Shown here piece by piece: positions 8,970-21,815 of a DNA stretch of 64,000 nucleotides. A program made the position numbers and the translations under genes. Position 1 is the stretch's first letter; each line of letters starts with the position of its first letter. The stretch is taken from positions 23,923,227 to 23,987,226 of the forward strand of contig OX243825.1 of assembly GCA_945859605.1 (NCBI GenBank), given 5' to 3'. Below the pieces are notes generated by a model that ran no database searches, was not told the origin of the DNA, and saw only the letters and a program-made list of their open reading frames with translations. The stretch comes from Lumbricus rubellus. Lineage: Eukaryota; Annelida; Clitellata; Crassiclitellata; Lumbricidae.

Positions 8970-11825
8970 CGCAGACATACACACGGGCGGGCACACAGAC
9001 AGACAGGTAGGCAAACGGACTGAGGAGCAGACATACATACAGACAGACATACAGACGGACAGGTAGACCGACGGACTGACCAACGGACATACACACAGAC
9101 GGACCGCGTGACAGACACACAGAAGGACAGGTAGACCAACGGACTGACTAACGGACATACACATAGACAGACAGCGAGACAGACATACAAAAGGACAGGT
9201 AGGCAGACGGACTGACCAATGCACATACACACAGACAGACAGCGGGACAGACACACAGACGGAGAGGTAGACCGACGGACTGACCAACGGACATACACAT
9301 AGACAGACAGCGAGACAGACATACAAAAGGCAGGCAGAAGGACTGACCAATGGACATACACACAGACAGACAGCGAGACAGACATACAAAAGGACAGGTA
9401 GGCAGACGGACTGACCAACGGACATACACATAGACAGACAGCGGACAGACACACAGACGGACAGGTAGACCGACGAACTGACCAACGGACATACACACAG
9501 ACAGACCGCGTGACAGACACACAAAAGGACAGGTAGACCAACGGACTGACCAACGGACATACACATAGACAGACAGCGAGACAGACATACAAAAGGACAG
9601 GTAGGCAGACGGACTGACCAATGCACATACACACAGACAGACAGCGGGACAGACACACAGACGGACAGGTAGACCGACGGACTGACCAACGGACATACAC
9701 ATAGACAGACAGCGAGACAGACATACAAAAGGCAGGCAGAAGGACTGACCAACGGACATACACACAGACAGACAGCGAGACAGACATACAAAAAGACAGG
9801 TAGGCAGACGGACTGACCAACTGACATACACATAGACAGACAGCGGACAGACACACAGACGGACAGGTAGACCGACGGACTGACCAACGGACATACACAC
9901 AGACAGACCGCGGGACAGACACACAGAAGGACAGGTAGACCAACGGACTGACCAACGGACATACACACAGACAGACAGCGAGACAGACACACAGACGGAC
10001 AGGTAGACCGACGGACTGACCAACGGACATACACACAGACAGACAGCGAGACAGATATACAAAAGGACAGGTAGGCAGACGGACTGACCAACAGATATAC
10101 ACATAGACAGACAGCGAGACAGACATACAAAAGGACAGGTAGGCAGACGGACTGACCAATGCACATACACACAGACAGACAGCGGGACAGACACACAGAC
10201 GGACAGGTAGACCGAAGGACTGACCAACGGACATACACGCAGACAGACCGCGGGATAGACACACAGAAGGACAGGTAGGCAGACGGACTGACCAACGCAC
10301 ATACACACAGACAGACAGCGGGACAGACACACAGACGGACAGGTAGACCGACGGACTGACCAACGGACATACACATAGACAGACAGCGAGACAGACATAC
10401 AAAAGGACAGGTAGGCAGACGGACTGACCAATGCACATACACACAGACAGACAGCGGGACAGACACACAGACGGACAGGTAGACCGACGGACTGACCAAC
10501 GGACATACACATAGACAGACAGCGAGACAGACATACAAAAGGCAGGCAGAAGGACTGACCAACGGACATACACACAGACAGACAGCGAGACAGACATACA
10601 AAAAGACAGGTAGGCAGACGGACTGACCAACTGACATACACATAGACAGACAGCGGACAGACACACAGACGGACAGGTAGACCGACGGACTGACCAACGG
10701 ACATACACACAGACAGACCGCGGGACAGACACACAGAAGGACAGGTAGACCAACGGACTGACCAACGGACATACACACAGACAGACAGCGAGACAGACAC
10801 ACAGACGGACAGGTAGACCGACGGACTGACCAACGGACATACACACAGACAGACAGCGAGACAGATATACAAAAGGACAGGTAGGCAGACGGACTGACCA
10901 ACAGATATACACATAGACAGACAGCGAGACAGACATACAAAAGGACAGGTAGGCAGACGGACTGACCAATGCACATACACACAGACAGACAGCGGGACAG
11001 ACACACAGACGGACAGGTAGACCGAAGGACTGACCAACGGACATACACGCAGACAGACCGCGGGATAGACACACAGAAGGACAGGTAGGCAGACGGACTG
11101 ACCAACGCACATACACACAGACAGACAGCGGGACAGACACACAGACGGACAGGTAGACCGACGGACTGACCAACGGACATACACATAGACAGACAGCGAG
11201 ACAGACATACAAAAGGACAGGTAGGCAGACGGACTGACCAATGCACATACACACAGACAGACAGCGGGACAGACACACAGACGGACAGGTAGACCGACGG
11301 ACTGACCAACGGACATACACATAGACAGACAGCGAGACAGACATACAAAAGGACAGGCAGGCAGAAGGAATGAACAACGCACATACGCACAGACAGACAG
11401 CGGTACAGACACAGAAGGACAGGTAGGCAGACGGACTGACCAACGCACATACACATAGACAGACAGCGGGACAGACATACAAAAGGACAGGTATGGCGAC
11501 GGACTGACCAACTGACATACGCACAGACATACAACTATACAGACACACGGAGGGACAGGTAGGCAGACGGACTCACCAACGGACATGCGTATAGACAGAC
11601 AGCGGGACTGACACACAGAAGGACAGCTAGACCGACGGACTGACCAACGGACATACGCACAGACATACAACGGACTGACCATACGGACATACGTACCGTC
11701 AGACAGCGGGACAGACACACTGAAGGACAGGTAGTCCGACGGACTGACCAACGGACATACGTACAGACATACAGCGGGACACACACATAGAAGGATAGGT
11801 AGACCGACGGACTGGCCAGCGGACA
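8970..11825 (-). repeat. Hierarchical GACA satellite: 4 bp, 68 bp, 810 bp
   Basis: About 2.85 kb of tandem units with a 68-bp period. A typical unit, starting GGACTGACCAACGGACATAC, divides into 17 degenerate tetramers (GGAC TGAC CAAC GGAC ATAC and so on). Twelve units, with a few short deletions, form an 810-bp higher-order repeat: 9541-10350 is repeated at 10351-11160 with no difference I could see, and a partial third copy follows to about 11345. The minus strand has no stop in any frame through most of the array, which explains open frames of 914, 863 and 892 codons. These are not genes. Confidence 0.93.
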
Positions 11826-12253
11826 TGAAGCCTGACGGACGTATTATATGTACGGTTATGTATAATTACATTCACGATTAGGACGACACTCGTGAGTACT
11901 TAAGCGTGGCGTTAGTGTAAAATTGAATATGTCGACCTTGTGGGCCAGAAAGTATAGGAAGAGGAGACAATGGGTATAAAAGCGAAAGCAATTGTTATCT
12001 GGCAATACCTGCATCACTCATGAGGACTTTAGATTTCTAAGATGCTCACCTTTAAAAGTTATATTTGCTGTTAACAGATATTTTTCGAAGAAAACTTGGA
12101 TATTAGTAGATTAATATATTACAAGGCGTGGGGAAAAATTTCAAAACAATAAGATGCGTATGTTTTGAAACACTGGCGTTTTACTAAAATAAATGAAAAT
12201 GAGGACTTAATAATGGTTGTAAGTCGGGAGGACTTAAGAACAGGATAATGATA

Positions 12254-12289
<36 letters not shown>

Positions 12290-14100
12290 GACCCATTGAG
12301 AAGAGAAAAATGCACAAAGTTAGTAACTTAGGAGCAAAAGCTATGAAACGTTTAACCTGCCTTCAATAACCTTTTCTCGGCCTAAAACAATTAATTAGAT
12401 ATTATGGCTATTAGGCCTCAAATAAAAAATGAGATATTTAAACAACTAAAATAGTTCTTTGAACTGAACAAACTCGCTTCCGTCTCATGCATTCCAACAG
12501 CAAGATGTATCAGCATATTCGTAGATATGCCTAATATATATATATATATATATATATATACGCTGTCTGCATAGTAAGCATTATAGTCAAATAAGTATAA
12601 TTATAATATAATTATGTTCACTATTACACTTCACCTCAGATCGTGTTTGTCGTGTTTCCCTCTGGTAGTATGCGCTTTAACATCTTACTTTCGCAAAAGC
12701 GCATAGAAATAGTCTGTCTATTTTTCCAGATTGGCTAAGCATATTGGTTCTGTAGCGTAATGCACCGAGGCAATGCTGAATGAAAGCGAGTGACCGCAAT
12801 GTATATAATGCGCATCGACGAGTCAAGGCGCGAGAGTCAATGCACGCAAATGCCTTTCGTCAATGATCGCTGAGACAGGCAGCTGGCCGACAAATTTCAC
12901 GTCGTGGCCAGTTGTGCAGTAATGTGCACGGGAGTCGCAATGGCATCTTCACGCTCTCTAATCGCACGCACTTGGTTCGTCCTTTCCCATTCTCTCTTTA
13001 TCCGTTCACAACAAGGAGCGCAGCTTATGGACATGGTCCGCAAAGGCTTAGCCTTTGGCGCCTTCTGTAAAAGACAATTAGCCGAGTTGGATTAATGAAA
13101 ATAATTCCTGCTTAACCCTTTATTAGTTAATTTTTAAATTTTAAGCCCCTTTTCAGCGGCTATTCTCGGGGCAAACGGGTAAAAGATTAACCCATTAGTG
13201 CCTTGTTTTTCAAAAACATAGCCTACTTTCATGAATCGCGGCTTGTCAATATCAGCTTGAACTAGGGAAATATAGGGTGACACGACAGTTCGTTCACCGT
13301 TTTCAAAATGCGTTGTCTCAGTAACTGCTTCATATTTCTTTATAATATTTGTCAGTGCAGTGCATAACTGCATGTGAATACATATGTCAAATGATAGATA
13401 CGGATACAAATTTGATTATGATCCGGTCCGTTGTTGCCATTATTTATAGCAAAATGTAAAGACGACCAGTTTTGCGTGAAAACTGCGTTCATCAAATTAA
13501 CACAGTAGAAAAAAGACATCGTGTTACGCCTAGTCTTGTACACAAGCGTAACAAGACACCGTTGTTACTTAGGACATACAGACGTAGGCTATTAGCGTAC
13601 ACTAGGCCTATCTCCTTTCTGCTTAATGACAGCACTGACTCTATCGGGCATAGCCGAAAGTTATTTTGTTGACAATAATCTAGGAGTATTTAAGCAGGGT
13701 GGTGCACACTATGATTCCCGGTCGGTTTATCAAAGATTAATTTCTCGGATCTTTGCTGCGGGTGGCTCGGTCGCATTATAAACGTGGAGTGAGAGGTTGT
13801 ACTCTGCCTCCGACTGTAAAGGCCCTTTGGTCATACACGGTCGTTAAACTACTTTCCCAGCTATGATGTATTGTGCAAGAAGAACCGCTTCACTCCGAGT
13901 TTAAGGTCTACAGCTAATTTTTTTAGTTATTATGGAGTTTCTCTCTGCGAATTGTAAGCTTATATAATTTAGAATCACTTTGCTTCCGTGCTTCGCAAGT
14001 TTTCTGCTTCTACTGTTTATTTAATCGTTCACTACTATTAGCCTATTTGTTTAGTCGTCCTGACATCGCCAATTGATAAGACACTTTCCCCGATAGGATG
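11826..14100. other. No confident gene; two microsatellites
   Basis: Mostly AT-rich unique-looking sequence. It holds an (ATT)n run at 12253-12290 and a (TA)n run at 12533-12560. A GC-richer patch at 12760-13110 contains a 63-codon plus-strand frame (12904-13095), but I recognise no domain, and neither coding bias nor a homologous copy supports it. Confidence 0.5.
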
Positions 14101-14104
14101 TATT

Positions 14105-14170
14105 GTATTGTATCTATACATTTATATAGCGCCTCTCGCAGAATAACCGTTTAGAGGCGCTCTCAGCAGG
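14105..14170 (-). repeat. LINE/SINE 3' tail fragment
   Basis: TTATATAGCGCCTCTCGCAG followed by TTTAGAGGCGCTCTCAGC is an inverted-repeat block. It is the reverse complement of the AGAGGCGCTATATAA tail found in the LINE at 53.3 kb and in several SINE-like pieces in this window. Confidence 0.65.
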
Positions 14171-14239
14171 AGCAACTCCGAAAGAAAGAAGTGTTTTCAA
14201 AGAACAATAGACTGATGATGAAACTCGAGTCATTAGTTT

Positions 14240-14815
14240 GGCCCGTAGTGGGGGTGGAAGGTCATTCCAAATGGATCGGTTCATCCATGATCTTCTACTC
14301 CTTAACTTTTCAGGGTACTTCCAACAAGGTTCTGATATACACTATTACTCTACTAGAAACTCCTCTCACTATCGTGCCATATCCGCTCGATTAAACGCAA
14401 GAAGATTCCATGTTAAATACACTGGACCTGGTGTATGGAACTCGATTCCTAATCATATTCAGCAGGCATCACGTTTACTGAGGGCTAAAACACCGTTACG
14501 TGACTATTTAATTAATGACTGCGAAGATGTTTAACCTTGTATAAGCACTGTTTTGTTGTTGTTTTGCATATGTGTGTGTGTTTTTTAGTTAAGTTCACTA
14601 CATTAATTGTCATTTCATTCTGTTTTTAAGCCTACTGTTGAATTCATGACGTTTAGCCATCAGTTAAAATTGCACATGTAAATAGGTGTCCCTGTTAGCG
14701 GAATATTCATCCCTTAGGGCCTTCCTTGTTTCCATACGATTATGTGAAACATCTTGTACTATGACTATTGTTTATGGTTGATGGTTACAATAAATGAATT
14801 GAATTGAATTAAAAG
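14240..14815 (+). pseudogene. 5'-truncated CR1-like LINE 3' end
   Basis: The frame at 14317-14534 encodes the C-terminal stretch of a CR1-type ORF2 (YYSTRNSSHYRAISARLNAR, then GPGVWNSIPNHIQ), equivalent in position to the FQGPLLWNNLP region of the LINE at 35.5 kb. It ends with a stop at 14532-14534. A 3' UTR follows, with a CCCTGTTAGCGG / CTTAGGGCC block, an AATAAA at about 14789, and a (GAATT)n tail. Only the last 70 or so codons are kept. Confidence 0.75.
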
Positions 14816-14956
14816 ATGGCGATTCAGATAATGACTTCTGCATATAGTTTGAGAGGTGTAATTTATAATTTATAGGGACATTTTCCAACTGACAACTGTG
14901 CTTTGAAGACCAGACAGAGGATCTTGTAGTGAATCAAGCATATATAATATTATAAT

Positions 14957-15873
14957 TAGGGCTGTTGACTTAATCGCGTTAACGCGTGCGATTAACGCGT
15001 TAAAAAATTTGCGATTAAAAATTTTAACGCATTAATCGTAGGCTACGCGTTAATTAGATCTGATTAAAATGGAATCAGAGGCAGAAAAAAACTCGTTTTA
15101 AACGGTAGGCTCATACTTAAAACTAGTGATAGGCCTACATTATTTGCCAAATATTCCAAAATGCGTTAATTAAGGGCTAACGCTGAACCGTCGACATCGG
15201 CCGCGTCGTATAGGCCCTACTGTCCACTAAGGTTGTTTTCTCACCCCGTCAGACTACGTTGGTTAATCTCCAGGAGATTGCAAGACCAATGGATCCAGGT
15301 TTCAAATGATAAATGTTTACTGAAGGACAACTGAGACGAGGTTTGGCAAGAATCGCAACCTCTTATGGAAATTTTTGACTAAATAATTAAGTTCAATATA
15401 GTAGACCAACTATTGTTAATTAATAAGAGCATCCCTTGAACCGACCAATGTAAATAAACTGGTCTGCATATACAATTGGCTGAATAAAGAATTAATTTTG
15501 ATAGTCAGAAAACGGTTGTCTAATTTTCACATTTAGACCTAGGCCTATATCATTTTAATTAAAGGTGGCACAAATGAAAAAAATTAACGGATTCTGAGCA
15601 GTTGACTGATTTGAACAGCGTTTCTATAATCTGTCTGTTTAATAAACTCAATGCAGAAATTCAACAGACCTATAAGACAAAGGTTATTAAATATGCTTGC
15701 AATAGAAAGAATGCATTCAGTCATTACAATTTATGCATCAGGGGTCCTTAGAAAATAGTGAGATCAATATATTTGACGGAAATATATTGCGATTAATTTA
15801 GCGTTAATTGCGATTAAAAAAATTAATCGTGCGATTAATTTCGATTAAAATTTTTAATCGAACAACAGCCCTA
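14957..15873. mobile_element. Nonautonomous hAT-like element, TAGGGCTGTTG termini
   Basis: A 917-bp segment with terminal inverted repeats TAGGGCTGTTG / CAACAGCCCTA. Just inside, both ends are rich in GCGATTAA / TTAATCGC words in inverted arrangement (14970-15055 and 15785-15860). No transposase frame is visible. Flanks are ATTATAAT-like on the left and ATTATAGG on the right, matching at six of eight positions, which would fit a decayed 8-bp hAT duplication. The superfamily call is an inference from terminus style and duplication length. Confidence 0.7.
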
Positions 15874-15984
15874 ATTATAGGCTAATGTGTGCAAAGCGAG
15901 GGAGTCGAGCTACGAGCCTGGTCGAAGCATTTAAGACTGATTGAAGGGGAGAAAGACGTTGTTTCGGGAGGCCCATGAGAAGTG

Positions 15985-16065
15985 AGATTCATTCATTCAT
16001 TCATTCATTCCGAAAACTTATATAGCGCCTCTTCAAGAAGCCTACTCAGAGGCGCTCCCAGCCCA
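15985..16065 (-). repeat. (ATTC)n followed by LINE/SINE 3' tail
   Basis: An (ATTC)n run leads into TATATAGCGCCTCTTCAAG and CTACTCAGAGGCGCTCCC. Read on the minus strand this is the hairpin tail GAGCGCCTCTGAGTAG ... GAAGAGGCGCTATATA with a GAAT-repeat end, i.e. a truncated retroposon. Confidence 0.7.
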
Positions 16066-16622
16066 GCCACGGCTAAAAAGATAGGATGCAGTAGTCTAAG
16101 GGGGAAACAGACAAACACGCGAACTATTGTAGTAAAGACAGAAAGAGAGAGTCTGATGGCTCTGAACCGCCTAAGTTGAAAGAAGCAAGAGCGTTATGAA
16201 AGGAGTAGAATAAAGTTATTTTTGGGAAACAAGAACGCAGAACAGCAATTAATTGTAACAAGCACCAATCGGCCGAAGATTGTGGTAGAGGTAACCATAA
16301 CCATAACCACAGTTTTTATTGCTCAAAGTGACAGTTGACAAAACATCTTTATTACATATAGTGTCTATAGAAACTAACAAAAAGCAAAAGGAGAGAACCC
16401 TTAAGGGACTACTGTCCCACTGACAGGGTTTCCCAAATACAAGTGAAAGTAAACAGCAACAGGTTATACGAATAATAGAGTAAAAAAGTTATTTTTTTTA
16501 TCTTAACTAGTTAACTAAACATCCTGGGGAAAACATCTAAAGGTGATGTAGAGTGTGCCAAATTAGAAAAGTCGTTGAAAATAAAAGAATAAGGGCAGAT
16601 ACATAGATTGAGATTTTGTAGT

Positions 16623-19600
16623 TTAATAGGAGACAGCGTAAAGTAAATGACATTTAAGTTTACGTTTAAAAATGGTGAAACAGAGGGAATTCCGAATAAA
16701 CAAAGGCAAATTGTTCCAGGTCTTAGGACCAGCACTTTTAATTGAGAACATACGAGTATTTGTTCTAGCGATAATACGTCTATAATTACATGAGGATCTG
16801 AAGTTATAGGGAACTAAGTCAGAGGTTAGAGTAAAGAAATCCGCAAAGGCATGAGGCAAAAGATTATGCATATGCTTGAACATAAGTTCGGACGTTTGCA
16901 TGACTCTTATCTGTTCAATGGTAAGTATTCTTAATTTAGATAATAGGAGATGTGAAGAAGACAGGCGGGAGAGCCCCATAATAATCTTTGCAGCTCTGTT
17001 TTGAAGTGAGGTTAGTCTTGTAAGTCGAGAAGAGTAATTAGAAGCCCGGACAATATTGCAATATGAAAGATAGGGATGAATAATAGAGTAATATAAGCTA
17101 AGTCTAATTCGAGGTGGGAGAAGATAAGAAATACGGGTCAAGATACCAACACTTTTAGCTATCTTTTTAGAGATGTTTTCAATATGAACCTTCCAAGTTA
17201 GATATCGGTCCACATGGACACCAAGGAATTTAGTTGATATTACTTGGGGTATATTGAAGTTGTCCATAGAAATTGTTAAATTTATGTCAGGAATTGATTT
17301 ACGATGAGAGCAAAATAAGATATAGTTATTTTTCTTAAGATTCAAAGATAACTTATTAACGCGAAACCAATCAACAACGTGTGAAAGCTCTCGATTCATC
17401 AACTGAAAAAGTGATTCGTAAGATTTATTGGAGGCAAAAATGTTAGTATCATCAGCAAATAGAACAAAGCGCAGTGAAGGGGAGGCGTTAGGAAGGTCAT
17501 TGATAAAAAGTAAGAAGAGGAGGGGTCCAAGGATAGACCCTTGTGGGACACCAAATTTGATCAGATTGATTTTGGATAATGAACCATTGCACGAAACCTG
17601 TTGCATTCTATTTGAAAGATAGCCATGGGCGCCCGCAGAAATTTTTGCAGGAGGGGGCAAAACACGATTGTCAACGTTAAAAAAGAGGAGGACAAAAATG
17701 CAAAGCGGGAAGTTAAGAACATGCATGGGTGTTTTCTCAGAGGTTTCTTAATGTAAAGTTTACAGTTTCACTTTTAAAGAAATTTAATATGAATTGCCTT
17801 TTTTGCAAGCAAATTTGTTTAAAAAATCGAAAAGTATTAGTTAAAAGTAGGCTTTTAAATTCTCTAATGTGAAGAAATTTGTTATAAACTTCAAAAGTAG
17901 CAGTGAGAGAAATAGGTTTCAATTTTCCAGGGGGGGGGGCAAGTGCCCCCCTTGCCCCTATGTGCGGGCGCCCATGAAGATAGCTCCTAAACCAATCAAG
18001 GGCAATACCCCTTACACCAATATTTTGTAATTTAGAAATTAGAATGTCATGATTTACAGAATCAAAAGCTTTCGCAATGTCAATAAATATGCCCAATGCA
18101 AATTCACCTCGATCAATTATAGAGGATATGTTATCCTGGATATTGAGAAGTGACATGGAAGTAGAGTGGCCTGGTTGGAAGCCATGTTGAGAATCATGTA
18201 GAATATTCTTTTTGGTAAAGTAATTAAATAATCTTGAATACATAACTTTTTCAATAAATTTGGAGAAAAACGGCAAGATAGAAATTGGCCTGTAATTCAT
18301 AAGCTCTTCTTTATTACCTTGTTTAAATATTGGTATAACCTTGGCTATTTTTAGAGCAGATGGAACAATGCCAGTTGATAGAGAGCAATTGATGATTTCA
18401 GCCAAAGGGCCAGCAACTAGTTCAAATGAAGGGCTCATAATAGTTGGGTCTAACTCATCAAGACCTGCGGAATGAGAAGTTTTAAGATTATGATTAATTG
18501 ACAATAGTTCAGTAGAAGAAGTAGGGTAGATGGCAAAAGATGTTGGAATTGGTGGATTAAGATAAGTATGGATCGTATTCGTGGAATCAGGTATATTGTT
18601 GACAAGATCTTGAGCAACATTGGTAAAATAGTTATTAAATTTCTCAGATAAGATACTAGCGTCTGTCACACTCTCACCATTAATGCAAAGATTTTCAATT
18701 CCAATATTCTTGTCCTTTGTGTTTATAATATTTCTTATTATTTGCCAAGTCTTTTTTAAATCATGGTTATATTTTAAAAATTCAGATTCATAGTACTGCT
18801 TTTCAGCTTTGATGCGAATCGTTTTAAATTTATTTCTATATGAAGTGAATTTAGTTTTATTTTCAGGTGAAGGGTTCTTGACAAATTTCAGGTGTAGTTT
18901 TGACTTATATTAGCAAGACTTAAGTAGGCCTGGGGTCATCCATGGTTGATTTAGTTTCTTATATGGTTTGATTAGTTTCCGTTTGAGAGGAAATGCTATG
19001 TTATAGGCAGTTTTAATTAGAGATAAGAATAGCTCATAAGAGCCTTCAGGATCATTGCAAGCACAGGAGTGACTAACTTCAGACCAATCAATGTTAGATA
19101 ATAGAGTTGTAAAATGTTCACAGGAGGCTGGATTGACATTACGAGTAGTTTGGTAGTCAATAATTGCTTCTTTGGGAGGGAAAAGTTTAAGTCTTACAAG
19201 GATTGGAAGATGATCAGATATGTCGGATGCAATAATAAATGAGTCCACAATTTTTGAAGATCTATTGGAGAAGAAATTATCAATAAGAGTTGAGGACGTG
19301 CAAGTAATTCGTGTAGGTTGGGTAATAGCTGGTAGGAAGTGGAAGGATGACATAATATCTAGGAAATCAGAAGTCGGATGATGATCATGAACCTTTAGCA
19401 AGTCAATATTAAAGTCCCCCAAAATATAAATGTCTCTAGGTTTAGTTGAGAGTGAGGATAAGAGTTGAGCAAATTCATCGTTAAAAGTAAGAACATCCTG
19501 ACCAGGGGGCCTATATATAACTCCAATAGTAAAGTAAGATCGATCAAATTGGGGAAAGCGTAAAAATAAAGACTCATAGGAGCAATGTGATTGACAGTCA

Positions 19601-20304
19601 AAAGGAATTTCGAGTTCCTCATACTTAATATGGTCCTTTATTGCAAATCCAACACCTCCTCCTCCACGGTCAGTTTTTCTAATTCTATGCAAAAGATTAT
19701 AACCTGGTATATGTACAGAATCAATCGAGTTTTCGTCCAACCATGTCTCCGTAATCGCAAGAATATCAATAGAAAGTTGATAGAGTAGATCAGTGATGGC
19801 TGAGGTCTTGGAGATGATGCTTCTGCAGTTGATATGCAAAACGGAGGTAAGAAATTCGTTGGAAGCAGAAACAGTCACTAGGTCAGAAGGAGTGATATAC
19901 TTGGAAATCTTAGGTCGGTTAATAAAGTAGTTATCATCAGGATCCAGATCAAAATTAAGAGTCAAGGGACGATTTTCTTGAATATCTGTAAATACTTCAA
20001 GCCTTGGGCCGTTATTCAGGGCACTAATAGAGTTGTTAATATTAGGAAAATCCCTTGTGCATTGAGCAAATTCATCATCATTAATTATATGATTAAATGG
20101 AAAGAGGGTCACTAGGCAATTGGGACAAAGCCATGAGGAGGAATTGATTGCACACCTTGATGTAAGAGAAAGGCAGGATAAATGATAGTTCAGTTTACAA
20201 AGAGAACAAGTGGCTGCCTTATGCTGCCGATTTGAAGGATTTGCACACACAAAACACTCAACAAGAGTCAAAGCGGATGAACAAGATAGCTTAATTAGCG
20301 ACAA
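16623..20304 (-). pseudogene. LINE ORF2: PHD finger, APE endonuclease, reverse transcriptase (broken)
   Basis: This is the enzymatic protein of the LINE, which nicks target DNA and reverse-transcribes the element RNA. From the N-terminus: a PHD-type C4HC3 finger (CFVC, CSLC, HLSC, CPNC, residues about 18-63); an AP-endonuclease-like domain with HINCRSI, ITETWL, IGVIYRPPG, LGDFNIDL and SDHLPI; then a reverse transcriptase with NYRPISILP, HGFQPGHST, FIDIAKAFD, VPQGSILGPLLF and the catalytic FADD box. Two lesions are seen. An in-frame TAA at 18910-18912 lies between endonuclease and RT. A MITE at 17624-17976 lies between the FDSVNHDIL and VPQGSI motifs. Apart from these the frame is open; MITE plus target duplication is 361 bp, and the RT frame on the far side is the one expected if these are discounted. 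Confidence 0.92.
17624..17976. mobile_element. Complete GGGCGCCC-ended hAT-type MITE
   Basis: A 353-bp element with 14-bp terminal inverted repeats CATGGGCGCCCGCA, flanked by the perfect 8-bp duplication AAGATAGC (17616-17623 and 17977-17984). Size, duplication length and lack of coding capacity fit a nonautonomous hAT. It interrupts the LINE reverse transcriptase, so it is younger than that LINE insertion. Related degraded copies occur at 4676, 5098, 40.37, 46.35 and 61.15 kb. Confidence 0.92.
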
Positions 20305-20999
20305 TAAAACACACCATTACCGGATGTCTCGGTAACACTAAGTAAATTTTTGCAAAATCAGAAAGTAATAAAACTGAGAATTAAATATAACATACACCAT
20401 ACCGTAACCATGGTAAGAGAATCATAAGGCATCAACCAGATACAGCAAAAGAATGATAAAAATAGGACAGCACATAGTAAACACAACATTGAAGAGCATC
20501 TTAATTAGCAGTTTAACAGAAAAATGAGAGAATTTATTATAAAACCTGAGAGCAAGGGTAAACACTTAATGACTTTGGAGATCAACAGAAGATGTTGGAA
20601 ATGAACATTAAAAAAACACAAGCAACTTAATAAAAATTGATGCAGAGATCAAATTAAGAGGAGCATAGATAGGTCAAGTCAAGGCAAAGCAAGAATTTAG
20701 ACTGATAGTAGAAAATAAGAAGAGAATCCAAGAAACTGACAAACTAATACATTTAAGTACTAAATAAAGATCATAATTTTCAAATAACAGATCATATTCA
20801 TACATGAAATTTGACCAAACATATAACGGTTGGAGAGCAGTGAAAGATAAGGAAAATTGAATGCGAAACTAAGATTATGATCAGGTTTTAACGGAGATAT
20901 TGAAATTAAATGTGATGCAAAAAAATGCAAGTGTAATTAGTTATGCATTGGTATACAATCCGAGAACTAGATCATAGACATCAAAACAAGATGAGTTGC

Positions 21000-21815
21000 T
21001 CAAGACGGAGAAGAGGCCGAATGGGAAACAAGGAATGGGTCGAGATCTTTCAAGTTGAGTATTTTCCTGGGTTTGTCATTGAGATCTTCAGATTTCTTGA
21101 TGAAGGTGAAACCGCCTTTGGTCCAGGTGGAAGAAATGGTCTTGTCTTTCACCAATTTTCTTGCTTGAGCAAAGATCTGAGCATTCGTTCTAGTAAGATG
21201 CTCATTGATGAAAAATTTGTTAGGTCCACTGTGGTCTGAATTCTGGCGTAGCATCTTCCTAGCGGCTAGAACAGAATCACGAACGTTGCGAGAGACGAAT
21301 TTCACAATTAAAGGCTGGGTTTGATCATTGCCCTTTTTGGGAAGGCGATGTGCCGTGGAAATGTCGTATTCCGACAACTTTAGATCAAGTCGAGACTGAC
21401 AGAAGGCGAGAACCAGGTTGACGTTTTCACGATTGGTAGGTCTTGGTATACGACGAGATGAAGCAACGGAAGAGTAAGTAGTTTGTTGGAAGTTGTCATC
21501 AGATGAGTCCGCAAGTCCGTGAAATACCAGATTGTCCAAGCGACTGTGGGTTTCCAAGTCCTCAATTTTGCGTTGAAGAACTTTATTTTCGCTTTCCAGG
21601 GCATTCATTCGTGAGTGAGTAGGTTCCAGTTCCTTGTTAACTTGATCGGTTACCAGCGAACCAACAAGTTCGTGGAGAGTGGATTTGAACTCGGTTAATA
21701 GCTTATGGAAAGCCGCCTGAACAACAGGGGTGAGACGCTCCACTAGTGAAGCCATCACCTTTTCATCTTGCATCACATCCATCAAATCATCCGTTTTTAT
21801 GTTTTTCCGAGACAT
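21000..21815 (-). CDS. LINE ORF1 nucleic-acid chaperone-like protein
   Basis: An intact 271-residue frame. Residues about 40-95 are rich in heptad-like Leu/Val spacing, ending ESENKVLQRKIEDLETHSR, which looks like a coiled coil. Then SRLDNLVFHGL resembles the first strand of the RRM-like fold of L1-type ORF1 proteins (transposase-22 type). The C-terminal part (KFFINEHLTRTNAQIFAQARKL, then WTKGGFTFIKK) matches the basic C-terminal domain of the same group. Such proteins form trimers that coat element RNA; that role is family knowledge. It lies 695 bp upstream of ORF2 on the same strand and is unbroken, unlike ORF2. The start at 21815 is chosen because no upstream in-frame Met is seen. Confidence 0.85.
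   Translation of the reverse strand: MSRKNIKTDDLMDVMQDEKVMASLVERLTPVVQAAFHKLLTEFKSTLHELVGSLVTDQVNKELEPTHSRMNALESENKVLQRKIEDLETHSRLDNLVFHGLADSSDDNFQQTTYSSVASSRRIPRPTNRENVNLVLAFCQSRLDLKLSEYDISTAHRLPKKGNDQTQPLIVKFVSRNVRDSVLAARKMLRQNSDHSGPNKFFINEHLTRTNAQIFAQARKLVKDKTISSTWTKGGFTFIKKSEDLNDKPRKILNLKDLDPFLVSHSASSPS

Noticed and set aside
2110..11825. Possible CRISPR array (regular repeats)
   Set aside because: Repeats are contiguous tetramer-derived units without unique spacers, in a eukaryotic context with no cas genes.
8804..11826. Three overlapping minus-strand open frames of 914, 863 and 892 codons (Cys/Val/Ser/Leu-rich)
   Set aside because: All lie in the 68-bp tetramer satellite, whose minus strand lacks stop codons in every register. 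No domain, no codon bias and equal openness of all frames show they are artefacts.
12904..13095. 63-codon frame in a GC-richer patch
   Set aside because: No domain, no paralogue and no start context; left as unannotated.
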